Positions 1 to 7,613 of a stretch of DNA of 64,000 bases are shown piece by piece (the first letter of the stretch is position 1; every line of letters starts with the position of its first letter). The notes beneath the pieces are model-generated. The model was not told the DNA's origin. It worked only from the letters and a program-made list of their open reading frames with translations, and did no database searches. The stretch comes from Kribbella rubisoli (GTDB lineage: Bacteria; Actinomycetota; Actinomycetes; Propionibacteriales; Kribbellaceae). The position numbers were made by a program, and so were the translations under genes. Location of the stretch: the NCBI RefSeq assembly GCF_004217145.1, contig NZ_SHKR01000013.1:124001-188000 (forward strand), given 5' to 3'.

Positions 1-184
1 AGACGAAGTACGCGCTGATCACCAGCAGGATGCTGGCGCCGACCTGGAACGGGTACCGACCGAGCGGTGCGCCGAGCTCAGGGTGCAGGAACGGGCCCTG
101 GTACGTCACGTGGGTGAAGATCACCGCCAGCACCGCCACGACGCGGACCACGTCCCAGCTCAACCTGCGTTTGGAGTCACTCAC
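1..184 (-). CDS. acyltransferase 3 family membrane protein, N-terminal fragment
   Basis: The gene runs off the left edge, so only about the first 61 residues are present. They begin at a GTG (182-184) and read VSDSKRRLSWDVVRVVAVLA, followed by a hydrophobic stretch with IFTHV and then PFQVGASILLVISAYF. An Arg/Trp-Asp-x-x-Arg entry into the first membrane helix with a His at its outer end is typical of acyltransferase 3 (O-acetyltransferase) proteins, which acylate sugars or envelope polymers at the membrane. With only two helices visible the family call is probable and the substrate cannot be stated. Confidence 0.6.
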   Translation of the reverse strand, partial: MSDSKRRLSWDVVRVVAVLAVIFTHVTYQGPFLHPELGAPLGRYPFQVGASILLVISAYFV

Positions 185-262
185 TGCGTCCGACCCTAGC
201 CAGAGCGTGGGGGGCCGACGCAAATCGAACGTGCCACACGTGTGCGGCGTCACGTCCTCCGG

Positions 263-679
263 CTAGAGCGGCTTCACCCAGCGAGACCACTCGGGCTGAC
301 GCGCATACCCGGCGGTCGACCAGACCCGATGGGCCGGCTCGTTGTCGTCCAGCACCATCGCGTCGGCCCGCGTCCCGCCGTACGACGCGAAGCGGGCCTC
401 GGCCCGGGCGACCAGCTCGCGGCCGATGCCCTGGCGCCGGTGCGACGGAGCGACCGCGAGGCGGTAGAGATGGCAGCGCCAGCCGTCCCAGCCGACGATG
501 ATCGAGCCGACGACGACATCGTTGTCCACAGCAAGGATCAACGCTTGTGGATCACGGTCGATCAGCCGCAGTACGGCGTCGGCCGAGTCCGGCGGGCGAT
601 GGGAATCCTCGGCGGCATCGGCCCAGAACTCCATTACTGCAAGGGCATCCGACGATTCAGCGTTGCGGTAGGCAACCAT
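263..679 (-). CDS. GNAT family N-acetyltransferase
   Basis: 138 residues, a usual length for a single GNAT domain that moves an acetyl group from acetyl-CoA to an amine. The acetyl-CoA loop is clear: LYRLAVAPSHRRQGIGREL (about residues 71-89) carries the R-x-x-G-x-G motif. The following MVLDDNEPAHRVWSTAGY is the typical beta5-alpha4 segment ending in the conserved Tyr. Its ATG overlaps the stop of the upstream GlxA-type regulator by one base (TGATG), so the two are very probably translationally coupled. The acceptor substrate is unknown. Confidence 0.87.
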   Translation of the reverse strand: MVAYRNAESSDALAVMEFWADAAEDSHRPPDSADAVLRLIDRDPQALILAVDNDVVVGSIIVGWDGWRCHLYRLAVAPSHRRQGIGRELVARAEARFASYGGTRADAMVLDDNEPAHRVWSTAGYARQPEWSRWVKPL

Positions 680-1632
680 CAGCTGGCGGTCTGGAACGTG
701 CGGCGATAATCCTGTGGGGGCACGCCCACCACTCTACGGAAGTGATGACGCAGCAAGGCCGCCGTCCCGAATCCTGATTCGGACGCGATCTGCTCGATGC
801 CCATCCGGGTCTGTTCGAGCAGGATGCGGGCGCGCAGCACGCGCTGGGTGGTGACCCACTTCAACGGCGTCGTACCCGTCTCGGCGACGAAGCGGCGGGC
901 GAAGGTGCGCTCGGACATCTGCGCGCGCCGGGCCAGCGCGGGCACGGTGTGATCGGTGGTGAGGTTGTCGATCATCCAGTCGAGCACCGGCTGCAGGCTC
1001 TCCCCCGACGACTCCGGCACCGGTACGTCGACGTACTGCCGCTGGCCGCCGTCGCGCTGCGGCGGGACGACCATCCGGCGGGCGATCCGGGTCGCGACCG
1101 CGCTGCCGAGCTCGCGGCGGACCAGGTGCAGGCAGGCGTCGATGCCGGCCGCCGTACCGGCGCTGGTGATGATGTTGCCGTCGTCGACGAACAGCACGTC
1201 CGGGTCGACCTTGGCGGTCGGGAACTGCTGCTGGAAACTCTCGGTGTACCGCCAGTGCGTAGTGCACGGCCGGCCGTCGAGCAGCCCGGCCGCGCCGAGG
1301 ACGTACACCCCGGAGCAGACGGTCAGCAGGATCGCCCCTCGGGCCTCGGCCCGGCGGAGTGCTTCCAGGACCCGCTCGTCGTACTCGTGCCGCCAGGTGG
1401 TCGCCGGAATACCGATCAGGTCAGCGTCCTCGAGCTCCTCCAGCCCGTACGGCGCGATCACCTGGGAGAAGGTGCTCGTGTCCATCGGCACGCCCGGGGT
1501 GGTCGAGCACACCTTGAAGTCGAACGGTGGCACGCCGTCGGCGGTCCGGTCGAGCCCGAACACCTCCGCGAGCACTCCGAACTCGAACAGCGCGACATCC
1601 TCCATGAGCACGACGGCGACTTTGTGCAGCAT
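679..1632 (-). CDS. GlxA family transcriptional regulator (DJ-1/PfpI plus AraC domains)
   Basis: 317 residues. Residues 1 to about 175 form a DJ-1/PfpI-type amidotransferase-like domain (start MLHKVAVVLMEDVALFEFGV) with the nucleophile-elbow Cys in LLTVCSGVYVLGAAGLLDG. Residues about 210-315 are an AraC/XylS double helix-turn-helix (ARRAQMSERTFARRF, then QIASESGFGTAALLRHHFRR). Proteins of this build sense small molecules and control nearby catabolic genes. The downstream GNAT gene overlaps it by one base. Upstream, between this start and the divergent gene at 1715, repeated TGGCAG/CTGCCA motifs are a candidate autoregulatory operator. Confidence 0.9.
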   Translation of the reverse strand: MLHKVAVVLMEDVALFEFGVLAEVFGLDRTADGVPPFDFKVCSTTPGVPMDTSTFSQVIAPYGLEELEDADLIGIPATTWRHEYDERVLEALRRAEARGAILLTVCSGVYVLGAAGLLDGRPCTTHWRYTESFQQQFPTAKVDPDVLFVDDGNIITSAGTAAGIDACLHLVRRELGSAVATRIARRMVVPPQRDGGQRQYVDVPVPESSGESLQPVLDWMIDNLTTDHTVPALARRAQMSERTFARRFVAETGTTPLKWVTTQRVLRARILLEQTRMGIEQIASESGFGTAALLRHHFRRVVGVPPQDYRRTFQTAS

Positions 1633-1635
1633 CTG

Positions 1636-1714
1636 GCCAGTATGGCAGGAATTTGTCGAACTATGTCAATAGTGCCACTGGTGGCAGGATCTGAATGGTA
1701 GAATCATTACTGCC
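1636..1714. promoter_or_regulatory. divergent intergenic region with repeated TGGCA half-sites
   Basis: The space between the GlxA-type regulator and the small membrane protein contains gcca-gta-tggc at about 1636-1646, a 6+2+6 inverted repeat tgccac-tg-gtggca at 1673-1686, and a further tgcca just before the ATG at 1715. A tagaat hexamer near 1699-1704 could be a -10 box for the rightward gene. The clustering of one half-site in this short spacer suggests an operator. Which protein binds it is inference, the adjacent regulator being the obvious candidate. Confidence 0.4.
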
Positions 1715-1978
1715 ATGACCGGATACGTAGTTTTCGTAGTACTCGTGCTGGCTGTGATCGCAGCTCTGGAGATCAGCAACAGGCGCCACGCGACCGGTCC
1801 GGCGACCGGCCCGAAGGGCTCCTGGATCGCCGACGACCGCGACCTGGCCCGGACCAAGCTTGACCTGCTCGCGCTCGGCGCAGCGGCCAAGCCCTTTGCC
1901 CACAAGCCCGCCTCGACCACCGGGACCGTGCACACGATCCGCGCCGCCCGGCTGCACCACGGCCGTCACGCGGCCTGA
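1715..1978 (+). CDS. small single-span membrane protein, function unknown
   Basis: 87 residues starting MTGYVVFVVLVLAVIAALEI, one hydrophobic span right at the N-terminus, then a basic and Ala-rich cytoplasmic tail with no motif I recognise. It is divergent from the GlxA-type regulator, and its 3' end overlaps the convergent DUF418 gene by 13 bases. No Shine-Dalgarno is visible; a -10-like tagaat about 12 bases upstream would fit a nearly leaderless transcript. High-GC codon use supports a real gene, but it could only be confirmed by conservation. Confidence 0.6.
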   Translation: MTGYVVFVVLVLAVIAALEISNRRHATGPATGPKGSWIADDRDLARTKLDLLALGAAAKPFAHKPASTTGTVHTIRAARLHHGRHAA

Positions 1979-3138
1979 TCGAGCCACTTGGGGGCGGTCG
2001 CATTCGTGACCGCCCTCAGGGCTCCTTCAATGGGGCCGTAACGGAAGTTGTTGAGCCACAGGTGGCTCAGAATCACCTGCAGGACGAAGATCCCGACGGC
2101 GAAGCCCACCATCTCCAGTGGCGACACCTGACCCACCAGGCCGAACCCGACGCCGGTGAAGAGCAACAGCGTCGCCACTGATTGCCCCAGGTAGTTGGAC
2201 AGCGCCATCCGACCAGCCGGTGCCAGCAGGCGGCGGATGTCCTCGCCGCGATCGGTGTGCATGAATCGCAGCAGCGATGCGGCGTACGCGGCCGACAGGA
2301 ACGGTGCGGTGAGCACGCTGATCAGCACGCCGCGGGTGTCGCCATTACCGCCGAGCGACGCGTAGTACACGCCGCCGGTGATGCCGACTGTGAAGCCGAC
2401 CAGTTGGATCAGTCGCAGTACTGCCTCGTCGCCATTGAGATTCTTGAGCAGGCGATGCCGTCCGACCACCATGCCGACCAGGAACGCAGCAAGTGTGGTC
2501 GGGCCTTGCACAGCCAGCAGAGACAGCCCGTACGTCGGCAGGGCGCGCACGTGCTCGCCGATGACCTCGCTGAACGAGCCGGCGAGGTTCGCAGTCGTCT
2601 GCTGTGCGGCGGCGACCGCAGTACTCGGGTCGAGGATCGCTGAGGTGTCCAGGAACATCGAAGCGACCGCCAGCGTGACGAAGAGGTACGCGTAGATCGC
2701 ACCGGCGACCAGGAGCGCCGTACGGTCCTTCACTCGACGCATGCCCAGCAGGACGAGGCCGATGATCGCGTAGACGCTGAGGATGTCGCCCGTGATCAGG
2801 AAGACTCCGTGCAGTGCGCCGATCACGAGCAGCCCGCCCAGCCGCCGCAGCATCCGCGGCCGGAAGGCGGCGCCCGCCCGCTGCGCCGCCTCCATCTGCA
2901 ACTGGAAGCTGTACCCGAACAGGAACGAGAACAGCAGGTAGAACTTCATATCCACGAAGGCCGTCGAGAGCCAGCGCACCGACTGATCGAGCCAGGAGTT
3001 GTACGCCGGGTCCTCCGCAATGTGGATCGGGAACCCGGAAGCGGCGAAGGTGATGTTGACGACCAAGATGCCCAGCAGGGCGAATCCACGCAGCGCGTCA
3101 ATGTCCTGAATACGCGTCCGATCGAGTACCCGGCTCAT
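1966..3138 (-). CDS. DUF418 family integral membrane protein
   Basis: 390 residues. The start MSRVLDRTRIQDIDALRGFALLGI is chosen over an upstream in-frame ATG because DUF418 proteins begin with this R-x-x-x-[IL]D-x-L-RG-[FI]A-[LI]-LGI entry. Multiple hydrophobic spans follow, and the C-terminal half contains GRMALSNYLGQS and a region ending LWLNNFRYGPIEGALRAVT, both hallmarks of the family (the N-Y-x-x-Q-S and the F-x-x-G-P-x-E-x-x-x-R motifs). The family is widespread in Gram-positive bacteria and its function is not established. It is divergent from the methyltransferase at 3242 across a long perfect inverted repeat. Confidence 0.88.
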   Translation of the reverse strand: MSRVLDRTRIQDIDALRGFALLGILVVNITFAASGFPIHIAEDPAYNSWLDQSVRWLSTAFVDMKFYLLFSFLFGYSFQLQMEAAQRAGAAFRPRMLRRLGGLLVIGALHGVFLITGDILSVYAIIGLVLLGMRRVKDRTALLVAGAIYAYLFVTLAVASMFLDTSAILDPSTAVAAAQQTTANLAGSFSEVIGEHVRALPTYGLSLLAVQGPTTLAAFLVGMVVGRHRLLKNLNGDEAVLRLIQLVGFTVGITGGVYYASLGGNGDTRGVLISVLTAPFLSAAYAASLLRFMHTDRGEDIRRLLAPAGRMALSNYLGQSVATLLLFTGVGFGLVGQVSPLEMVGFAVGIFVLQVILSHLWLNNFRYGPIEGALRAVTNATAPKWLDQAA

Positions 3139-3188
3139 GCACTCCAGCACACCAGCCCAGCCCCCCGCGCACACTCACCCTGAATCCC

Positions 3189-3220
3189 GTTCGGGGGTAG
3201 AGCTACCTCTACCCCCGAAC
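3189..3220. repeat. perfect 14-bp inverted repeat between divergent genes
   Basis: The arms gttcgggggtagag and ctctacccccgaac are perfect complements with the four-base loop ctac. It lies 51 bases upstream of the DUF418 start and 22 bases upstream of the methyltransferase start. A terminator is unlikely between two divergent genes and there is no T-tract, so a dyad operator or a 5' leader hairpin of the methyltransferase transcript is more plausible. Confidence 0.75.
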
Positions 3221-3241
3221 ACCCCGAATATCCTCGGACGC

Positions 3242-4066
3242 GTGACCGACTACAGGGACGTGAACCGGGCCAACTGGGACGAGCGGGTGCCGGCGCACGT
3301 GGCGTCGCCCAGCTACCACGTGCAGCAGTTCCTCGCGGATCCGTCGTACCTGAGCGAGGTGGTCCGGTTCGACCAGCCGCGGCTCGGTGAGATCGGCGGG
3401 CTCCGCGGCGTGCACCTGCAGTGCCACATCGGCACCGACACCGTGTCGCTGGCGCGGCTGGGCGCGCGGATGAGCGGGCTGGACTTCTCCGGGCCGGCCA
3501 TCGAGCACGCACAGTCACTCGCCGAGCGGCTCGGGCTGGCGATGGACTTCCACGTCGCCGACGCGTACGACGCGGTGGAGGTGCTCGGCGCCGCGGCGTA
3601 CGACTTCGTCTACACCGGGATCGGTGCCCTGTGCTGGCTGCCCGACATCCAGCGCTGGGCGCAGGTCGTCGCCGGGTTGCTGAAGCCCGGCGGACGGCTG
3701 TTCATCCGCGAAGGCCATCCGATGCTGTGGGCACTCGGCGCCGGTCCGGAGGTCCCCGAGGTGCGGTACACGTACTTCGAGACCGCGGAGCCGATCGTCT
3801 GGGACGAGGGCGGGACCTACGTCCAGACCGAGGTCGAGTTCACGACCACGGTCACGCACGAGTGGAACCACGGGCTCGGTGAGACGATCACCGCCTTGCA
3901 GCAGGCTGGGCTGGTGTTCGATTCACTGGCCGAGCACGACAGTGCGCCCTGGAACGCCCTCCCCGGTCTGATGACCGAGGACGCGGATGGTGAGTGGCGT
4001 CTGACGGTGAATCCACACCATCTGGCCGCCACCTACACCCTCCAGGCCCATAAACCCGCTCAGTGA
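3242..4066 (+). CDS. class I SAM-dependent methyltransferase
   Basis: 274 residues from a GTG start (VTDYRDVNRANWDERVPAH). The open frame extends further upstream, but that part covers the inverted repeat and looks non-coding, and the DYR-x-x-NRANWDER opening is typical of this methyltransferase subfamily. The SAM-binding motif I is VHLQCHIGTDTVSLARLGA followed by an acidic MSGLDFSGPAIEHA. Motif III/IV is seen in YDFVYTGIGALCWLPD and LLKPGGRLFIREGHP. Its stop overlaps a convergent small gene by seven bases. The substrate is not apparent. Confidence 0.85.
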   Translation: MTDYRDVNRANWDERVPAHVASPSYHVQQFLADPSYLSEVVRFDQPRLGEIGGLRGVHLQCHIGTDTVSLARLGARMSGLDFSGPAIEHAQSLAERLGLAMDFHVADAYDAVEVLGAAAYDFVYTGIGALCWLPDIQRWAQVVAGLLKPGGRLFIREGHPMLWALGAGPEVPEVRYTYFETAEPIVWDEGGTYVQTEVEFTTTVTHEWNHGLGETITALQQAGLVFDSLAEHDSAPWNALPGLMTEDADGEWRLTVNPHHLAATYTLQAHKPAQ

Positions 4067-4200
4067 GCGCGGCGTTGCTGAACCTTCTGGAACGCCTGCT
4101 TGATCTTTTGCTGGTTCTCCGGCTTGCTCAGCTCGCGCTGGGCTACCTGGACCAGCTTGGCGACCACGGCGCCCTTCACCAACGTCTTCACGAACCCCAT
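4060..4200 (-). CDS. 46-residue basic helical protein, function unknown
   Basis: Begins MGFVKTLVKGAVVAKLVQVA, continues with QRELSKPENQQKIKQ and ends QQRRAH. It looks like an amphipathic, Lys/Gln-rich helix with a slightly hydrophobic N-terminus. A strong ribosome binding site (gggagg) lies eight bases before the ATG. It overlaps the convergent methyltransferase gene end by seven bases. The good ribosome site, codon use and sensible composition support a real small gene; no function can be assigned. Confidence 0.68.
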   Translation of the reverse strand: MGFVKTLVKGAVVAKLVQVAQRELSKPENQQKIKQAFQKVQQRRAH

Positions 4201-4302
4201 CAGGGCCTCCCTACTCTGTTGTCCACGACGTTACCGTCCGCCACAACCCCCTTCTATGGGTGATCCGCCGGAACTGTCCCTGGCGTCGGGCACACTAGGA
4301 GC

Positions 4303-5160
4303 GTGCCTGAGTTGCCGGAGGTGGAGTCGCTCGCCACGTTCCTGCGGGAGCGTGCGGTCGGGCACGCGTTCGTGCGGGCCGACATCACGGCGATCAGTGC
4401 CCTGAAGACGTACGACCCGCCGGTGTCCGCGATGGTCGGGCTGCTGATCGACGATGTCCAGCGGCACGGCAAGTTCCTGGACATCTCCGCCCAGGGCGTG
4501 CACCTGGTGATCCACCTGGCCCGCGCCGGCTGGCTGCGGTGGAAAGAGGAGCAGAACACCGGCCTGGTCCGGCCTGGCAAGGGGCCGATCGCGCTCCGGA
4601 CCGTCCTGGACGACGGCTCAGGGTTCGACCTGACCGAAGCCGGCACCCAGAAGAAGCTCGCGGTGTACGTCGTGCGCGACGTCGACGAGGTCCCCGGGAT
4701 CGCGCGCCTCGGGCCGGATCCGTTCACGCTGTCGCTCGAGGACTTCAGCGACATCCTCAAGCGCCAGGGCCGGGTCCAGCTCAAGGGCGTCCTGCGCAGC
4801 CAGTCCGTGATCGCCGGCATCGGCAACGCCTACTCCGACGAGATCCTGCACGTCGCGAAGATGAGCCCGTTCAAACCCGCGTCGAACCTGTCCGAGGACG
4901 AGCTCAAGACGCTGTACGACGCGATGCGCGAGACCCTGCAGGACGCGGTCAACCGCTCCGCCGGCCTCGCTGTGCAGGACCTGAAGTCGGAGAAGAAGTC
5001 CGGCCTCCGCGTCCATGGCCGCAAGGGCGAGAAGTGCCCGATCTGTGGCGACATCGTCCGCGAGGTCAGCTTCGCCGACTCCTCCCTGCAGTACTGCGCA
5101 ACCTGCCAAACCGGCGGCAAGCCCCTGGCCGATCGCCGGTTGTCCAAGCTGCTCAAGTAG
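4303..5160 (+). CDS. Fpg/Nei family DNA glycosylase
   Basis: 285 residues starting at GTG, reading (M)PELPEVESLATFL. The N-terminal Pro and Glu of the PE-LPEVE motif are the catalytic residues that excise oxidised bases and cut the strand by beta,delta-elimination. The conserved Lys sits in RHGKFLDI. The helix-two-turn-helix is VLRSQSVIAGIGNAYSDEIL. The C-terminal zinc finger is complete: CPIC, 16 residues, CATC. Full-length for the family. Whether it is specific for 8-oxoguanine (Fpg) or oxidised pyrimidines (Nei) cannot be told here. It converges with the gene ending at 5210. Confidence 0.92.
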   Translation: MPELPEVESLATFLRERAVGHAFVRADITAISALKTYDPPVSAMVGLLIDDVQRHGKFLDISAQGVHLVIHLARAGWLRWKEEQNTGLVRPGKGPIALRTVLDDGSGFDLTEAGTQKKLAVYVVRDVDEVPGIARLGPDPFTLSLEDFSDILKRQGRVQLKGVLRSQSVIAGIGNAYSDEILHVAKMSPFKPASNLSEDELKTLYDAMRETLQDAVNRSAGLAVQDLKSEKKSGLRVHGRKGEKCPICGDIVREVSFADSSLQYCATCQTGGKPLADRRLSKLLK

Positions 5161-5209
5161 TCATCGCGTCGGGCCTGTCCGGCGTTGACAGGTCTCAGAA
5201 TGCAAGCGG

Positions 5210-6046
5210 TTACAGGGCAACGACGTACGGCGAGGAGGCCGACCGTCTGCCCGCCTCCAACCGGACCCGCAACTCGTGCCGGCCGGGTGGACCGGCAACC
5301 CGGGTCGCCCATCCGACGGACCGGCCCCCCTCGAGTCCGTCGAAGGTCCACGCCTGCTCGGTCGCGGACCAGTCCGATGGCAACGGCAGCTCGACCTCGC
5401 CGCGCGCCGGCGTGCGGCCGAAGTTCGTCACGACCACGGTGACCTCGTCGCGGCCCGGGTGGATCGAGGCCAGCACCGTGCCGACCTGCGCGACGAGCAC
5501 CCGCCGTACGCCGATCGGGATCGCCAGCGGTACCACCCGAAGCGCAGGCATCGGGAACGGACCGATCGTGGTGCGGGTGAGCTGCTGGCCGGTCACGCCG
5601 TACCGTCGGCGGGCCAGGCGGATGTGATGCTGGCTATCCGGCTCGGCCATGCCGACGAACCGTACGGCGACATCCATGGCTCGCCGCGCGACCAGGTGGG
5701 CCTTCGCGCCAGTTGGAGTGAGGTCCCAGACGCCGTCCGCATTGGCGGTGACCGTGTCCTGCGGGACGATCCGCAGCTTGCCCTGCAAGGCGACGCGGAC
5801 GACAGGTGACTCGCCGGAGTCAGGCAGCCGGACGACCAGATCGTCGCCGTCGTGGCGCCAGGTCAGCGCACGACCGGTGTGGTCCTCGACGACGTGCAGC
5901 GGGGCGGTGGCCAGACCAGGGAGGCGTACTTCGTGGTCCGGTGGACGGCGGGCGATTCGGAGCAGCAGAAGCTCACGACTCCGCAGAATTGCCTCACCCC
6001 AGGGTTGCGGTTCGAACTCTCCCGGGATTCCCTGAATCAGCGCCAC
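5210..6046 (-). CDS. beta-sandwich protein of unknown function, NEW3-like C-terminal domain
   Basis: 278 residues from a GTG preceded by gggagg five bases upstream; the open frame upstream of this merely shadows the rhodanese gene. The protein is rich in short hydrophobic/charged alternations, and the C-terminal part (DEVTVVVTNFGRTPARGEV, then a segment ending HELRVRLEAG) resembles the sugar-hydrolase-associated NEW3-type beta-sandwich. No catalytic motif, signal peptide or membrane span is visible. It may be an orphan accessory domain of a carbohydrate enzyme; this is inference from fold-like features only. It is divergent from the rhodanese at 6171. Confidence 0.6.
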   Translation of the reverse strand: MALIQGIPGEFEPQPWGEAILRSRELLLLRIARRPPDHEVRLPGLATAPLHVVEDHTGRALTWRHDGDDLVVRLPDSGESPVVRVALQGKLRIVPQDTVTANADGVWDLTPTGAKAHLVARRAMDVAVRFVGMAEPDSQHHIRLARRRYGVTGQQLTRTTIGPFPMPALRVVPLAIPIGVRRVLVAQVGTVLASIHPGRDEVTVVVTNFGRTPARGEVELPLPSDWSATEQAWTFDGLEGGRSVGWATRVAGPPGRHELRVRLEAGRRSASSPYVVAL

Positions 6047-6170
6047 CGCAACCTCCCTTCGAGCCACGGTCCGAAATCCCCCGCCCGGTGTCAATAGCTT
6101 TCCGGACTCCGGGCAACCGCCTTCCGGAACCGGCCGCCTGCGGGTACCGCCGGTCTGCCATGCTTGGGGC

Positions 6171-6494
6171 ATGTTCCGGAACCAGGAGATCCCCGCGGTG
6201 GTCGTGGCCGAGCTCGACGACGAGCTGCTCGCCGAGGCGTTCGTGCTCGACGTGCGGGAGCCGGACGAATGGGACCGCGGGCACATCGAGGGCGCCGTGC
6301 ACATCCCGCTCGGCCAGCTGCAGGACCGGGTCGGCGAGGTGCCGCTCGACCAGAAGGTGCTCTGCGTCTGCGCCGTCGGCGGCCGTTCCGGCATGGCCAC
6401 CCAGTTCCTGAACCAGCTCGGTCGCGAGGCGATCAACCTCGACGGCGGCATGCACGCCTGGCAGACCTCCGGCCGCCCGGTCAGCACGAACTGA
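6171..6494 (+). CDS. single-domain rhodanese-like sulfurtransferase
   Basis: 107 residues, one rhodanese domain. The catalytic loop CAVGGRS (C-x-x-G-x-R-S type) follows the QKVLCV strand, and the N-terminal VLDVREPDEWDRGHIEGAVH block is typical. Such proteins carry persulfide sulfur on the active Cys and deliver it to acceptors or cyanide in the cytoplasm. It ends GGMHAWQTSGRPV as in most bacterial members. Its 3' end overlaps the convergent histidine kinase gene by 14 bases. Confidence 0.93.
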   Translation: MFRNQEIPAVVVAELDDELLAEAFVLDVREPDEWDRGHIEGAVHIPLGQLQDRVGEVPLDQKVLCVCAVGGRSGMATQFLNQLGREAINLDGGMHAWQTSGRPVSTN

Positions 6495-7608
6495 GTCGTT
6501 TGCCTTCGGGCAGCACGGCTTCCACCCGCCAGCCGTTGGTGATGGGGCCGGCGGTCAGTTGACCGCCAAGATCCTGGACGCGATCACGCAGACCGGCAAG
6601 ACCGTAGCCGGTGCCCGACAGTTGCGGACGCTCGTTCACGGAGGCGCCGTTCTCCACGCGAACACTCAGGTCCCGACCTGATCCACGAACGACGACTCGT
6701 ACTGCGGCACCCGGTGCGTACCGCAGCGCGTTCGTCAGACTCTCCTGTACAACGCGGAAGGCCGCGTGCGCGACGGGCGCCGACACCCCGTCACGCGAAC
6801 CCTCGAACCGGCACGAGACGTCCAGCCCGCTCCGCGCCGCCCGCGTAACGATCTCCTCGATCAGCGACAGATCCGGCCCGCCGACCTCCACGCCACCGAG
6901 CAGCTCGACCAGCCGTCGTAGATCCTCGTGCCCCTGGCGCGCCGACTCCGCCAGCCCGGCGAACACCTGCGACGTACCGACCGGATCCCGGTCCACCAAC
7001 CGCTGCCCGGCCGCCGCCTGGATCACCATCACGCTGATCGCGTGCCCGACGATGTCGTGCAGCTCGGACGCGATCCGCGCCCGTTCATGCCGTACGGCGA
7101 GCTCGGCGAACAGCTCGCGCTCCTCCTCGAGCTCACGCCCCCGCCGCGCGAGCGCCTCGGCCGACTCCCGGTGCAACCGCAGTACCGTGCCGGCCAGGAA
7201 ACTCGGGACGCTGAACATGACCAGCGGGACCTCGATGTTCTCGCCGAGGACGAACCACAGGACGGCCAGGTACGCCGCCAACACCCCCGCGACAACCCAT
7301 GAAGCCCGCCCGGACCAACCGAGCGCCGCGACGAGCGTAAGCAGCGCGAGGATCGCGAACGCCGTGTCCGGGAACCAGCCGTAGGCGTTGAGCACGACCG
7401 GCACCATCAGAAACGCACCGCCCAGTACGGCGACCAGCCTAGGATGCGTCCGCCACCACATCAGCATGAGCCCGCTCGCCACGAGGCCCGCGGTGAACAG
7501 GTTCCCGCCGACCGACGTAGGCCAGCCGTGGATCGCAGTCGGCAGGGCGATGACCGCGGCGACCAGCACCACGATCCCCAACTGCTCGAGCCTGCGTCCG
7601 CCGTTCAT
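6481..7608 (-). CDS. sensor histidine kinase, HisKA_3 type (intact)
   Basis: 375 residues. Residues 1-145 hold five or six hydrophobic spans. A coiled linker (RRGRELEEERELF) leads to the dimerisation/phosphoacceptor motif RIASELHDIVGHAISVM, with the acceptor His at residue 184. The ATPase domain is complete: N-box ESLTNALRYAP and the glycine box GTGYGLAGLRDRV. It is the third gene of a leftward operon (five bases after the catalytically degenerate paralogue at 7614) and presumably phosphorylates the LuxR-type regulator encoded at 9466. The signal is unknown. Confidence 0.92.
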   Translation of the reverse strand: MNGGRRLEQLGIVVLVAAVIALPTAIHGWPTSVGGNLFTAGLVASGLMLMWWRTHPRLVAVLGGAFLMVPVVLNAYGWFPDTAFAILALLTLVAALGWSGRASWVVAGVLAAYLAVLWFVLGENIEVPLVMFSVPSFLAGTVLRLHRESAEALARRGRELEEERELFAELAVRHERARIASELHDIVGHAISVMVIQAAAGQRLVDRDPVGTSQVFAGLAESARQGHEDLRRLVELLGGVEVGGPDLSLIEEIVTRAARSGLDVSCRFEGSRDGVSAPVAHAAFRVVQESLTNALRYAPGAAVRVVVRGSGRDLSVRVENGASVNERPQLSGTGYGLAGLRDRVQDLGGQLTAGPITNGWRVEAVLPEGKRLSSC

Positions 7609-7613
7609 GTCGC

